Positions 42,906 to 55,900 of a stretch of 64,000 nt of DNA are shown piece after piece. A program made the position numbers and the translations under genes. The number at the start of each line of letters is the position of its first letter. The stretch's first letter is position 1. The stretch comes from Carposina sasakii (lineage: Eukaryota > Arthropoda > Insecta > Lepidoptera > Carposinidae). The notes below the pieces were generated by a model. It had not been told where the DNA came from and did not search any database. It was given only the letters and a program-made list of their open reading frames with translations. The stretch lies in the NCBI GenBank assembly GCA_014607495.2, contig CP053156.1:8618001-8682000 (forward strand), in the 5' to 3' direction.

Positions 42906-45424
42906 ATTGATTAACAAAAGTATCGTAAAACGAACTGAAGTAATTATTTGTGTCCTTAATGAATGTTTCGGTTTAATTAATTGAGGTGGTACAAAGACGA
43001 GCTAAAAAGGTAAACAAGGGAGCTTAAGATAAGAGGTGCTCGAGCTCGGCGATACCGACCGTGAGGACTATTTCAGATTTTTACGCGAAATAACACAATT
43101 TACTTTTGTATTTCATTCTCACAAAGTGGTCTGCTTTGTGTAGTACCCTTGTGTGTTTCGAAAGGCTTGATATGGTAAGGAGCCCTCACCGCCGCCATTC
43201 AATAAAGCGGCGACCATTTGAGTGCAGAATAAATGATACGAGTGCGCCATGTTTTTATTTGGAGAACTTTTAACTGTATTACCTGGTTTAAAGTGTAACG
43301 CTTGATAGTAAGCTATTTTATAAATAATAGTAGTTTAGTGGAAGTTAGCCTGAACCGTCATTAGGTATTCATGTACTGAGAATGTACACGTGTATGTCCA
43401 GACATAAAATTGGCTTCTCACACACAGAAGTCATCTGTTGTCAAAGAAACACGAGTAGATACCGTGTACAGTTACACAATATAGTTACACACTCGTTTTT
43501 CAGCAAAATGTATTGTATATCTGTCAAAAATAAACAGTATAGCTTATAATGTTTAAAATAAGTATTTAAAATTTGTATTAGTAAGGCACATAGGATACTA
43601 TAGGTACATATACTTAATATAAGTAGCTATCCTTCTATATAATATATTCATTTTTTTTGAGAAATTTGAGTGAGTCAAGGTACCTATTTCTCTTTTAGTT
43701 TGGTTTAAAGCCGTTGGAATATAGAACATTAATAATAGATTTATTACCCAAAAGTATAAAATTGTGCGATATTGACTAAAGATTAACGTAAAAGGATTTG
43801 TCCATTGCATAACTGCGTAAAAATCCCTAGATTCTATTTTCCCTGAACCTTAGTTAGATCTAGGTCAAGCGCGGGCCTCGTTAAGAAATATGCCATTTCA
43901 GAGTTGGGTAGAGCTTACTCGGGGAATCCCGGAATTCATTATCTAGTTAGATATAAAAGCAGTTCCCACAGAATACAGGGTATTAATGACATTGTGAAAT
44001 TATATTCTATAGGAAAAGTTTTGTGTTGATGATGCTAATATTGAAGAAAATATATTATGCATACTTACACTCGTAGTAGTCCCTAGCTCGTTGTAGTCCG
44101 AAACTTGTAGCAAGTCCATCTTAATAAATAGGTAATTTTTTAATTACAGATCCTTTGTCAAAATTATGGAAATTGTACCTATACGTGTATGTATCACCTT
44201 GTAAAGTTATTACAATTTTACATTTTACCTATACATATGCGCTTAATAATGCCCTCAGAAACAATCGGTTACATTTTAGGCAACTTCTATCCTACTTAGT
44301 ATTGGTTTGGTATATCAAGACACTTGGTGGAACAAATTACGTATATACCTTACAGTAAACCAATATACTTACACTAAAGAGAATTGATGATACGGAATGG
44401 TACAGCAATAATGGCCGAGCCATAGAGTAAATAAAATAAGCTCTTAAATAAACTCCACTTATTGTTGTTAGAGGGGGGACCATGTGCCGTATTTTAGATT
44501 AAACAGAATGCTTGTTGGGTCCAAAGATTCTCGCAACTTACCAAAATCTTTGTTCATTGTATTTAGGCAAAGTATCGTGTACATACCTAAAGTTTAAAGT
44601 GAAATATACTCGGTTCATACGTAAAAGTTTGTAAATATGCCTTTTAGTAGGTACTAACTTTAGTTCGTTGTGATAAGTTGTGGCAGTTTTATAATTTTTA
44701 GTAGGTAATTCTAATTATGTTCGTTAATTGAGTTATATTCTCGATCTTATGTGGTAACTGGCATACTCGCGACATGGGGCACTGGGCAATGATAAGTTGT
44801 GTATTAATAAGTACTTAGATATAAGTGGTTCACGCATAAACCACCCAGGGATTATGTGACCCTTCATTAAAACTGATATAAATAAATAAAAAAAGTAAGG
44901 TCGAAGATATAAAGAGTTAGTTCAGTCAAGCACCACACATATTTTGTTTCTAGACTTCTTATGGCGCAATAATTCCTTAGCACTTTAACGTAATCAAATA
45001 CACACACAAAGGTCTATTATTCCTACTCTAAGAGTTACCAAAATCAATATTTAGATATTTTTCTAAGCAAAAATGGATTTCTCTGTGGGATTAGTTTATT
45101 CCTTAGAATAAACTAGAATCCATTATACAAATACACTATATCTAGGACTGTGACAGTTTTTCTCAGAAAATAACGAATACCTACGGCAAATTATAGATGA
45201 TTTTTCCTGATAAAAATCATAACTCCTAAAAAGATATCAATCTCTATAAAATTTAGGATGTAATGTACCCATTAGATTTAAATGCTAAAAATTTTTAACA
45301 ACTATAAAAATTTGCGTGTTTAAGTGGATCCACTCAGGTTCTGGAAAGTTTAATATATTTAAATATACAGTTCAAATCACATTGTATTTCATGCAGAAGA
45401 CACAAGCTACCAGATCTAATATTA
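42906..45424. other. Unassigned intergenic DNA
   Basis: No gene found. The 42930-43110 part has mixed composition with TTAATTAATTGAGG and CGAGCTCGGCG and no repeat relatives in the window. The rest is AT-rich. Confidence 0.3.
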
Positions 45425-45637
45425 TCACTACATAATTATTATAAAACAAATTCGCTTCGCGCTGTCTGTTTGTCCCTTTGTATGCTTAGATCTTTAAAAC
45501 CACGCAACGAAATTTAATACCGTTTTTTAAGTAGATAGAAAGTTTTATATGTACAACTAGGGTTCCGCCCTGACTTCGCACGGGTGTAATGTCCCCTCAC
45601 GTGGATAATGTCGTGGGCAGCCGCTAGTATATAGGTA
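45425..45637 (+). mobile_element. Helitron-like fragment with CTAGT end
   Basis: Starts near ATTATTATAAAACAAATTCG, has CTGTCTGTTTGTCCCTTTGT, AGATCTTTAAAACCACGCAA and a final GTCGTGGGCAGCCGCTAGT. It shares the block order of 3742-3955 (minus strand). Confidence 0.5.
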
Positions 45638-45719
45638 TTATAATGGATAAATTTTATTGATTCATATCGCATCGTCAAGGTGATCACGTATATTCTAAAC
45701 AAAGTAAAGACAATAAAAA

Positions 45720-46085
45720 AGTTTCCCTTTTTCCCAAATTACTTGATAATCTAGTCAGAAGCGACAACATTTTCTGTTTTTCGAAATGTACAGCGCCTGA
45801 AATTTCTCGGCAAACCGTAAATGTAATTTTAGACGAGTCAGGCAGCGAAAGTGTTTTAGAAGTTTCTTGTCTGATTGTTGACTGTTCCAAAGTTGACCGA
45901 GGTGTCAAACGTCGGCCTGATGGTGCCTCGGCAGGCAAACTCTGACAACTTTGGCAAGTTTGCTCTCCTCACGACACCTCGGAATTTTAAACGGGCGCCA
46001 GGTGAACGAGTTTATCTGAAACGCACATATTTAAGAAATTACCAACAAAGATTCTCTCGATATAAACTTTGGAGATTCACGTAGG
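45720..46085. promoter_or_regulatory. Non-repetitive mixed-composition block, possible regulatory DNA
   Basis: Contains TGTCTGATTGTTGACTGTTC, several TGTC/GACA and GAGGTGTC repeats in both orientations, and CCAGGTGAAC (E-box). No repeat relatives are seen in the window. The 69- to 84-codon frames overlapping it on both strands show no domain. Confidence 0.25.
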
Positions 46086-46654
46086 ATGTCTGATATTTGA
46101 ATAGTCACTGCCATAGATTTCCATATCATACTTTAAATATTGGTTTAAATATAATTTAAAAATTTAAATTCTTAAAACTTTGAATACAGATAAAGTATTT
46201 CAACCCGTTTTGATATTATTTACAACGGTCACTAAAGAAATTTTATGTACCTATATAAAATACCTCAATTAAACGACATTGTAAACCCAATTAAATGCGA
46301 CTGAGCCAGCTACGAATACGGCTCAATTAACGCAAAAACAAATGCAAAATCGTGTGTAGGTAGACACATAGCTATACCCGGTAGTACCTGCGACAGCTTT
46401 TTAAAACATGCCGCGCGGAAAAAGTCTAAATAACGCTGGCGCATTTTGAACATTACACTATTTCATCATAATGAATGAGATAGATCCGCGATATCTTTCC
46501 CATCGCACTGCTCTGTCAAGCCATCGTATACCAAGTACAAGGATGTTTGATACACTGAACAGTTTTCCCGCCAAAAACGTAAGTATAACCTGCGGTGCGT
46601 TTTATGCTATGGGGACTAAACAGTAAGTTGCCAAATTCAAAATGGTAATTCAAT
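46086..46654. other. Unassigned AT-rich DNA
   Basis: No gene or repeat recognised. Confidence 0.25.
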
Positions 46655-46666
46655 TTGTATATGTAA

Positions 46667-46861
46667 TATGTATAGCTATCGGGATGAAAAATAACGTTGC
46701 CAATATGTAATTTAGAAAAGAGATGGTATAATTCATCATCCGAGTAATTGACCCGGTGGCTCAGTGGTTAGAGCACTGACACGCGGAATGCAGAGGTCGT
46801 GGGTTCGATTCCCACCCGGGTGAGGAATTTTTTCCATTTCTTTATTAATAATTTTATAATT
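46667..46861 (+). repeat. tRNA-derived SINE with leader, full copy
   Basis: Leader ATGTATAGCTATCGGGATGA ... AGAGATGG, tRNA-like body GACCCGGTGGCTCAGTGGTT to GGTTCGATTCCCACCCGGG, and tail CATTTCTTTATTAATAATTT. A-box and B-box are both intact. The anticodon-arm region does not pair properly, so it is a SINE and not a tRNA gene. Confidence 0.85.
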
Positions 46862-46937
46862 CAATTTGTATTTACGATTGACTGCGCAATCTGTGCTAGT
46901 CGATAGCACAAACGGAATTGGGAAGAAAGTTATGAGA

Positions 46938-46987
46938 TATATATATATTATAAAATTATTAATAAAGAAATGGAAAAAATTCCTCAC
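46938..46987 (-). repeat. SINE 3' tail fragment, inverted
   Basis: ATTATAAAATTATTAATAAA then GAAATGGAAAAAATTCCTCA is the reverse complement of the SINE tail. It is present in duplication unit A and absent at the matching point of unit B (48225), so it arrived after duplication. Confidence 0.75.
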
Positions 46988-47260
46988 CCAATGAATTAAC
47001 AATTAAAATAATAGTGTCCGTTATAATTTATTTCTTACTTCAATTCTTACGAGGTGTCGCAATTCCAGTGAGGCTGCAACAGGTAAAAAGAAGATGTTAG
47101 AGAATTTGTGGCCAACAACATAACAGAGCTGGAAAAGGGATATTTTAAATAAATACTTCATTACTCATACCAAAAAACGCTTCTCTTTTTAAAAGGAATG
47201 CATTAAAATACATTTCTTCAACGCTTATCAACGGCATTGTGCAAAAGGAATTTTCCTGCT

Positions 47261-47954
47261 TTGTAACGTTCAAAAGGTAATTATTAAACAACGCTATGGC
47301 GCGAATAACCTAGTGTAGATGAGGGCATGAATCTTATATCCAAATTTTCGTTCAAAATCTTAGGAATATCAAACTAAAGAAAAGGGTATTATTAATATGC
47401 AGGAGCACGTATTCATAAGTTCATCCCGTAATGAACTAATCTTGAGATTTGTAATATTTGACCTGATCAGCATATATTATACTCATGCACTTTTCTCAAA
47501 CAAGGCAAAAATGAAAAACTCACGAGGACTGTGAATGTAGTGGTTGTAATGTCTCTAAGTAGCACGCACGGCCAAAAACCGCTTACATAGATTTTTGTCA
47601 AAGATGTGATATGCTCATCCATATCTTGTAATGTATATATAAGCTAAATGCAAATGTGCAAAAGGTACACGGCTAGGTTCCTAAATCTTCAAACACGCAG
47701 TCAAAAGCAATATTTCCCTAACAATAAAGCATAAAGCATCAATGATAAACATAAATGAGAATAGGTCTGTCTCTCTGTCGCTTTCATCGGTGGCGGATAT
47801 CTCAAACCGCTGGCTAATCGATTATAGAAAGTGATTTGTAAATTCTGTTGAAATTTAAAATACCCAATTAAACGACATTGTTAAAATATGAATAGGTATA
47901 TTAAACATCAAACACCGTGCCTGAGTATAATGGCTGCAATTTGGTTAAATCTGA
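47261..47954 (+). other. Spacer between duplication units, with partial homology downstream
   Basis: Parts recur in order after unit B: AAATGAGAATAGGTCTGTCT plus CTCTGTCGCTTTCA (47752-47788) against 48775-48808, and TAGGTATATTAAACATCAAA (about 47893) against about 48856. The duplicated unit is therefore about 1.1-1.3 kb and has diverged by indels. Confidence 0.6.
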
Positions 47955-48450
47955 TTTTTATAATGTATAGCTATCGGGATGAAAAATAACGTTGCCAATA
48001 TGTAATTTAGAAAAGAGATGGTAAAATTCATCATCCGAGTAATTGACCCGGTGGCTCGAGCAACACGCGGAATGCAGAGGTCGTGGGTTCGATTCCCACC
48101 CGGGTGAGGAATTTTTTCCATTTCTTTATTAATAATTTTATAATTCAATTTGTGTTTACGATTGACTGCGCAATCTGTGCTAGTCGATAGCACAAACGGA
48201 ATTGGGAAGAAAGTTATGAGTTATAGAGCTAAAATTGAATCCTTGTTTCTTCTACAATTTTACGAGAATGAATTATGAGGCTGCAACAGGTAAAAAGAAG
48301 ATGTTATAGAATTTGTGGCCAACAACATAACAGAGCTGGGAGAATAGGGATAGTTTAAATAAATCTTCATTACTCTATACCACAAACGCTCTCATATTTT
48401 TTAAAAGGAACGCTTTAAACGTTCTTACCGCTTGCGGTAAGCGGGTGCAA
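47955..48450 (+). repeat. Tandem segmental duplication, unit B
   Basis: Second copy of unit A. Its SINE (about 47963-48143) has lost bases within the D-arm and anticodon region (CGGTGGCTCGAGCAACACGC). The flanks GATTGACTGCGCAATCTGTG and GAGGCTGCAACAGGTAAAAA are preserved. Confidence 0.8.
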
Positions 48451-48889
48451 CAAATTTTCTGAATAATAGTGTGAAGGAAAAAATTGAGGAAGCAAAAAAG
48501 GTAATATCAAACAGAAAAGGGTAAAATATATGGAGCCGTAAAACATCTTTCATCCAGGCAATATGAGATGTTTATTTTATATCGCGTTTGCTTAACATGT
48601 TCACCTCACGGGACTGAAAGTGGTTGTAAGTTATTAAAAGTAAGTATTCAGAACAAAAATATTACATAATCTGTTTAAAGATTTGATTACCTTTTTAAAC
48701 ATATCTAATGCATAAACAACACTTTTATTTCGAAACAAGCAAAAACAAAAACATCTTATAAAGCTTACTAATATCATAAATGAGAAAGTCTGTCTCTCTG
48801 TCGCTTTCACGGCCAAACAGCTGGATCTGAAATTATGCCATAGTTTAAAACTATGTAGGTATATTAAAAATCAACCCCTAAATGGCTGC

Positions 48890-49150
48890 GAAAGGGGTTA
48901 AATCTGTTTAAAATTATAAACACGTTCACGCGAAAACTACTCAACCGATCATCATGAAACTATACATGAGTATTAGGAGTAACATAGGAAACTTTTATCC
49001 CGGATATTGTCGACATTTAGTATCTATAATATAATTGTTAAATGTATTGCTAAGCGCAAATATCGAGAACGGCTGAACCGATTTCGCTAATTTCTTTTTT
49101 AAGAATATTCCTTAATATACGAGGATGGTTCTTACGGAGAGAAATATTTA
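48890..49150 (+). repeat. Helitron-like or MITE-like fragment (AACCGAT modules)
   Basis: Has ACTACTCAACCGATCATCAT and, further on, GAGAACGGCTGAACCGATTT, the second shared with the Helitron-like copies at 2162 and 23346. Boundaries are unclear. Confidence 0.4.
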
Positions 49151-49156
49151 AGAAAT

Positions 49157-49407
49157 GTTTCATCTTTAAACATTGTGCTGAGGGATTCAGCTTTGTTTGC
49201 CGAGATTTGGCTAGTGTATAGATATCGGGATGAAAAATAACGTTGCCAATATGTAATTTAGAAAAGAGATGGTAAAATTCGTCATCCGAGTAATTGACCC
49301 GGTGGCTCAGTGGTGCGAGCGCTGGCACGCGGAATGCAGAGGTCGTGGGTTCGATTCCCACCCGGGCGAGGAATTTTTTCCATTTTCTTTATTAATAATT
49401 ATATAAT
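49157..49407 (+). repeat. tRNA-derived SINE with extended leader
   Basis: Extended leader TTTCATCTTTAAACATTGTG and GGATTCAGCTTTGTTTGCCG precede the ATCGGGATGAAAAATAACGT block, the tRNA-like body and the tail. The same extended leader is at 50379 and, inverted, at 62470-62570. Confidence 0.85.
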
Positions 49408-49477
49408 ATATAATATCTTGACTAAGATAATATTATAAAAAAAAACACTTCTCCATTAATATAATCCGTTAGGATAT
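49408..49477 (+). repeat. Start of a second SINE-bearing unit, split by a DNA transposon
   Basis: CACTTCTCCATTAATATAAT and CCGTTAGGATATGGTTGATC here continue, after the 885-bp insertion, as GTTTCATCTTTAAACATTGT at 50379. The intact order is seen inverted at 62540-62620. Confidence 0.75.
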
Positions 49478-49485
49478 GGTTGATC

Positions 49486-50370
49486 AATAGAATTATAACC
49501 TATAGAAAGTGTGTTCCAACCAAACGCAAGGCGAAAAAATAGGCATAAAATATCGACTTGACGTATGCATGACATAAAATTAATGTTGCCTTAAAAATGT
49601 TTTTTCCCTAGATGTGGGGAAATAGTCGATAAAATTATTATTGATGCTGAGAAGTATACTGATTTGCACTCTTGTAGAATTATCGTGAAATTTAAATATA
49701 TTAAAAGGAGATGATCGGACTTTCCACATCATTGGTCCAAAAGTGTGACAAAAAAATACAATATTCTGTTAAAAATTGTCCCTCTGAATAATTTGTCATT
49801 ATGTCAACAAAGCTGTGAGGCCATTCTCCGTGGTTTTATTTCATTCAATAAAGGAAAGGACGGTGCCCATTTTAAAGATCTAATTTCAATTAAACATAAT
49901 ATTATAGTAACAATATGTATAGTTTTAAATAATTCGGTAATTTAAATAAGAGCTTGCAGGTAATTCCACATTCAATCAAAGACAAAGTAGATCCAACTAC
50001 TTTTACCTACAATATGCATGTTTAAAAATAGGGTAAAATTTCACACTTATGGCAACATTTTGTTTTCAATGACAGATAAAAAAATATGAAAATTTGATTG
50101 TGAATTTATTGTTTTATCAATGAAATTACGTAAAAACATCAAATATTTACCAGTGAAATGTGATGTTATTTATTGTCTTATGTTTTTGAGCATAGTTTTG
50201 GCAGGATCTCAGTGCACATTTCGTCATGGTAAGTCCTTTAGGTTGACATACACACGTAGCCACTGACCTCTGAGCACTGAATGACAGAGCCGCGTTTGGT
50301 TCAAATTTGCACCCATAAAAATTCCTAAAATCGGCCTTCGGACTATACTTCTATAGGTTATAATTCTATT
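49486..50370. mobile_element. 885-bp TIR DNA transposon with perfect 8-bp target duplication
   Basis: The left terminus AATAGAATTATAACCTATAG (continuing AA) is repeated inverted at the right terminus (50349-50370), a perfect 22-bp TIR. Subterminal AACCAAACGC / GCGTTTGGTT is also inverted. GGTTGATC lies directly outside both ends (49478-49485 and 50371-50378). An 8-bp duplication fits hAT, P or Merlin superfamilies, but the AATAG terminus is not the usual hAT CAnnG start. The longest internal frame (49745-49945, 66 codons) shows no recognisable transposase domain, so this is a non-autonomous element. Confidence 0.9.
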
Positions 50371-50378
50371 GGTTGATC

Positions 50379-50629
50379 GTTTCATCTTTAAACATTGTGC
50401 TGAGGGATTCAGCTTTGTTTGCCGAGATTTGGCTAGTGTATAGCTATCGGGATGAAAAATAACGTTGCCAATATGTAATTTAGAAAAGAGATGGTAAAAT
50501 TCGTCATCCGAGTAATTGACCCGGTGGCTCAGTGGTGAGAGCGCTGGCACGCGGAATGCAGAGGTCGTGGGTTCGATTCCCACCCGGGTGAGGAATTTTT
50601 TCCATTTCTTTATTAATAATTTTATAATT
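50379..50629 (+). repeat. tRNA-derived SINE with extended leader, right half of the split unit
   Basis: Nearly identical to 49157-49407, with intact A-box (GTGGCTCAGTGGTGAGAGC) and B-box (GGTTCGATTCC), ending TTATTAATAATTTTATAATT. Confidence 0.88.
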
Positions 50630-50779
50630 ATAAGAAATTGCCTGAAACGTCTAAAAATAACACTTTTCTATGGTGACCACCTACAACTTTGTCCACGTAA
50701 AAGGGCATTATTTACAATCGTGCAAAGCCGGAGCGGATCCTTAGTTTTTAATAAAAACCTTTCAAACAACAAAATAACA

Positions 50780-51250
50780 ATTATGTGAAGGAGTTGGCCT
50801 CGCTTCTGGATAATTCTTGACGTAAGGATAATGAGGTTGTTCTAATTCCGGCAACTTTAGCGCGGCTCGGTTATCCTTTTAACTTGCTAATCAGCTCATA
50901 GCCGGCCGCATGGATCGGTCCGAAATGGAACATTTAAATCTCTCGGAGACATTTCTTAATTAATGCAATAAAAGCCATTTCGCCAAGGTATGCACCTGCC
51001 CGTAATTGGTTGCCTTAAATTTCTAAATGTTTATTATTATCTAATTTTTGCCATGATAGGAGACGAGTCAGGAAGGAGCTTTCGAGAGAATAAACTATAA
51101 TCAATACGCGGATAAAATACCCACATTTCAATTAAAAGAACACTCAATAATTCCCAATTTAATTAAATTCAAATTATATTTGCGGAATCTGATTCAGTTA
51201 TGGCATAATAGTTTATTTAAATTAGTCGGCAAGGTAGGGAGACCGGGGAT
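50780..51250. promoter_or_regulatory. Non-repetitive block rich in homeodomain-like sites, candidate enhancer
   Basis: Contains TTAATTAATGCAATAAAAGC, GGTATGCACCTGCCC (E-box), several TAATTG/CAATTA and TTTATTTAAATTAG sites, and CGGCTCGGTTATCC, in a 470-bp stretch with no repeat relatives here. The dense clustering of AT-rich core sites with GC-balanced spacers is typical of insect conserved non-coding DNA. Function is inferred. Confidence 0.3.
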
Positions 51251-52700
51251 GGTTGTCTAATTTTCAGCTTAGAGGTGTCTATTTTTATTTCCTCAATTTA
51301 GTTTGAGTATGCACATCAGTGGCCGGCAACTGTGGGTACTAGGTATCTATGTGTTTGACCCGTGTTTAAGACGTGATGAAGATTTGCAAGAGTTGTCCTT
51401 CCGCGCTGGTTAAAGCTCAGATCAACTGTTAAAAGTAGGACTTTTGAGATTATTGTACTTACACAGTAAAAAATTACATGTTATAGCCATTCATATCTGC
51501 GTTACATAAACAACTACCATTGCCCTAAAAATATGCTAAATACATGCAAAACGTAGAATCAAGTTCAGTGTCGTTATGGCGAGAGGGGCGTATAGTGCCA
51601 CTCTTCACCGCAGGCAGGGAGGGGCGCTACTGTCGCACTTTTTGCACTCAATACCCTCGTATTGAGCAGCAAAGTGCTTCTGCATCACTTTTGTAAGCCT
51701 CGTCAAGCTTTAAACTGAATTGTGGACTAGAAATGTCTGCAAAACAACTACTAATGGCACCAAGGCTATGAATATACGGATCTTAGTAGAGTTGGTATTG
51801 GAAACTTTCTTAATCAAACCCAAGTTTTATTTAAGCTGAAGCTCGAAATTTTAATACTATCTAATTCATTCTAAATGAAGAATAGGAGGTTACTTCGTCT
51901 TCCATAAAATTACCTGCTACGATGAAATACTGAATACCACCAATGAGCAAGTTTTCTCATGCGTTTTATTTCCTTTAGTGCAGTCTTGCCCCAGTTTTGC
52001 TACTCGTATTCATGTCTAAATATGGAACTTTGGACTACCACACTGACAAAAGCTGACCTACTGACAAAAGTGACATTTTGTAAGCACATAAAGATGAAAG
52101 TATCCAAAATAATAATTGTTCGATGAGAAACAAATCTAAAATCAATCGCAAATGTTTAATTTAGTTTGACCAGTAAATTTTTAATATCAGAGAATATCAC
52201 AACAAGGAAATATATATTTATCATTTACTAATGCGAAAATCACATCTCGTTCATTTTCCTGTACAGTACCTACTACTACTTTTACAGTTATGATAGAATG
52301 GTAAATTTGTATTTAATATATCAAGTATTAACTATTAATATCAAATCACATAAAATTTATGAAATTAAATTTTGTAAGGTTCGATTCGATTTACCGTCAA
52401 AAACAATTATTGGAAGGAAAACTCCAAAAATATAATTATTTATTTCAATAGAAAGCTCAATACGAATTTGAAGAACCAATAGAGCTGCTTTTTAAACGTA
52501 AATTCGTCTCCCCCCATTAACCAGCGGGAGGTTGCGGCACGATAAATTTAAATCGCTCATTCAGTAAACTGAAGTGATGTATAACATTCAGTGCAGTCGG
52601 TTGATTATAGCCTGCACTTATTCACATATTATTATACTGTTCACTATCATATACTAATCGTACTTTCTCTCGACACTGTCACTTATACAATATATATATA
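51251..52700. other. Unassigned intergenic DNA
   Basis: No gene seen. At about 51650 AATACCCTCGTATTG is a small inverted repeat next to repeated GCACT-type strings. Confidence 0.3.
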
Positions 52701-52703
52701 TAT

Positions 52704-54439
<1,736 letters not shown>

Positions 54440-54660
54440 GTAGCTCTTAGTTTATCCCGTGTCCGTTACATGGGCTCCCGACGGACGTCTACGGAATATT
54501 AACTCAAAATGGGATAAAAATGGCTGCCCCGTCCCGGCTCAGGTGACAGTAGAATTTGACGTTGGTAATTTGACGCCTTTATCCGGGTCAGCTTTCCAAC
54601 AAATAGCGGACACCCGGGGGAGAATTGACATGCTTTGCATAAGTCGCCCATTCTAGTTTT
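54440..54660. promoter_or_regulatory. Compact GC-balanced block, possible conserved non-coding element
   Basis: It stands out from flanks by composition and contains GGCTCAGGTGACAG (E-box), ATTTGACG repeats and ATGCTTTGCATAAGTC, an octamer-like site. It is open in one frame on each strand (54459-54656, +; 54499-54684, -). Neither peptide looks like a known protein, though an unrecognised exon cannot be excluded. Confidence 0.25.
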
Positions 54661-55539
54661 TATGTAAAAGTACGAGGAGACCAATTACTGAATATATTTA
54701 AGGTGTTTGAAGGTCTTGTATTAATATTTAACAATTATCAAGCGTACAATTATATATTAAAAGATTGTAAATAAAAGTAAGGACACCAAAGGGTAAGGCC
54801 ATTTGCTTCGTCGTTTTGTAAAACGTTCGTTCAACAAGAGTAACACGAAAAGATGGGATGTAAAGCAGGGCATATACAATCCGAAAGTGCCGGCCAAGGC
54901 GACAGCATATCGTAGAAAATATGCTATGCTATGACTTCGTATCAGAATTGCATTGCATCCTTTCGTTTTATAACGTTTGTTTTAATTGTGTCACTAAAAT
55001 GAATTCAGGAGTAACTGAGCGTTTGCGATAAAATGAATTTTTCATTGTAGGCTTTTGAAATGTATATAAAATGAATTGAATCGCATCCCCAAATCGTATG
55101 GAAAATCGCATTAAAGAATTAATGATAAACAGTGACAAAATCCAAAAAATGTATAAAAGCGTAATGAGAAATGGCACAGATGGCATTTTTACTGTCCTGC
55201 ATTCTCTAACGAAGTATTATTTAAAATGGTGAAGCATGTTTGTTTAGCATGTTCGGTGTCGCGCAAATGGGCTTCATACGAAATGTGGACGTAAGGTAAG
55301 GCAAGTGAGCATTTGTTCTTAGAAAAAATACCACCACATATGGAACATTATTGGTCTAAATTAAAACATCCCCTTTTTAACTCTCCAATATCGACGGAAG
55401 CCATAACCAAACCACTTTATTAGTGTGGCTACTTTTATGACTATACTATACTCAAGTGCATAGGATTCAGCTGAGTTGCAGGCAAACAGACTGCAGTAGT
55501 TAAGTCTTTACTACGGAACTCTAAAAGGAGCAATTTTAA
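54661..55539. other. Unassigned intergenic DNA
   Basis: No gene or repeat recognised. Confidence 0.25.
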
Positions 55540-55900
55540 TTAGGCCATGCAAAGAGTCGATAAAAAATAATACTTTCCGCTGATGCGAAATTTTAATGAG
55601 AGGACGCCGCCAATAAATGAACGAGGAAAGAGAGTAATAAAAGTAATTAGGGAAGAACGAGTGAAACTTGGCCGCGGTCTCGCATTAGGCGGACTTAGTG
55701 CCTGCTGCGCGGAAAACTTGTGGCAATTAATGTAAGAGTGTATCGGGGAGGAAGCGGGAAGCAGAGAATGTCGGAGCCGGCTGGAGGCGGCATTCCTCAA
55801 ACTCAACGGGCCAAAGCTTAGTCGGGAAATACTGCTGGGATGTAAGGCGCAGATGTCTGAAATTGTCAAAACATTATTTTACCATTTCGAATACAGTTAC
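55540..55900. promoter_or_regulatory. GC-balanced non-repetitive block, possible regulatory DNA
   Basis: Contains CGCCGCCAATAAATGAACGA, GGTCTCGCATTAGGCGGACT and GAGCCGGCTGGAGGCGGCAT within otherwise AT-rich DNA. A 109-codon minus-strand frame (55540-55869) spans it without a recognisable domain. The evidence is compositional. Confidence 0.25.

Larger units (their letters stand above)
46655..47260 (+). repeat. Tandem segmental duplication, unit A
   Basis: Matches 47955-48450 through the SINE, then TTTACGATTGACTGCGCAAT, GCTAGTCGATAGCACAAACG, GGAATTGGGAAGAAAGTTAT and, after a divergent stretch, GAGGCTGCAACAGGTAAAAA and GTGGCCAACAACATAACAGA. Because unique-looking flanks are shared as well as the SINE, this is a duplication of the locus and not two SINE insertions. 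Confidence 0.8.

Noticed and set aside
46741..46823. Functional tRNA genes at the repeated A-box/B-box sequences (2911, 46741, 49297, 50515, 62330)
   Set aside because: All share SINE leaders and the same CATTTCTTTATTAATAATTT tail. The anticodon arm does not fold well and several copies are truncated. They are SINEs.
49050..50583. Minus-strand frames beginning MGIEPTTSAFRVPAL (49050-49361, 50224-50583) and GNRTHDLCIPRV-type frames at 46.7 and 48 kb
   Set aside because: They are antisense translations of the SINE body. Similar spurious peptides are frequent in automatic annotations.
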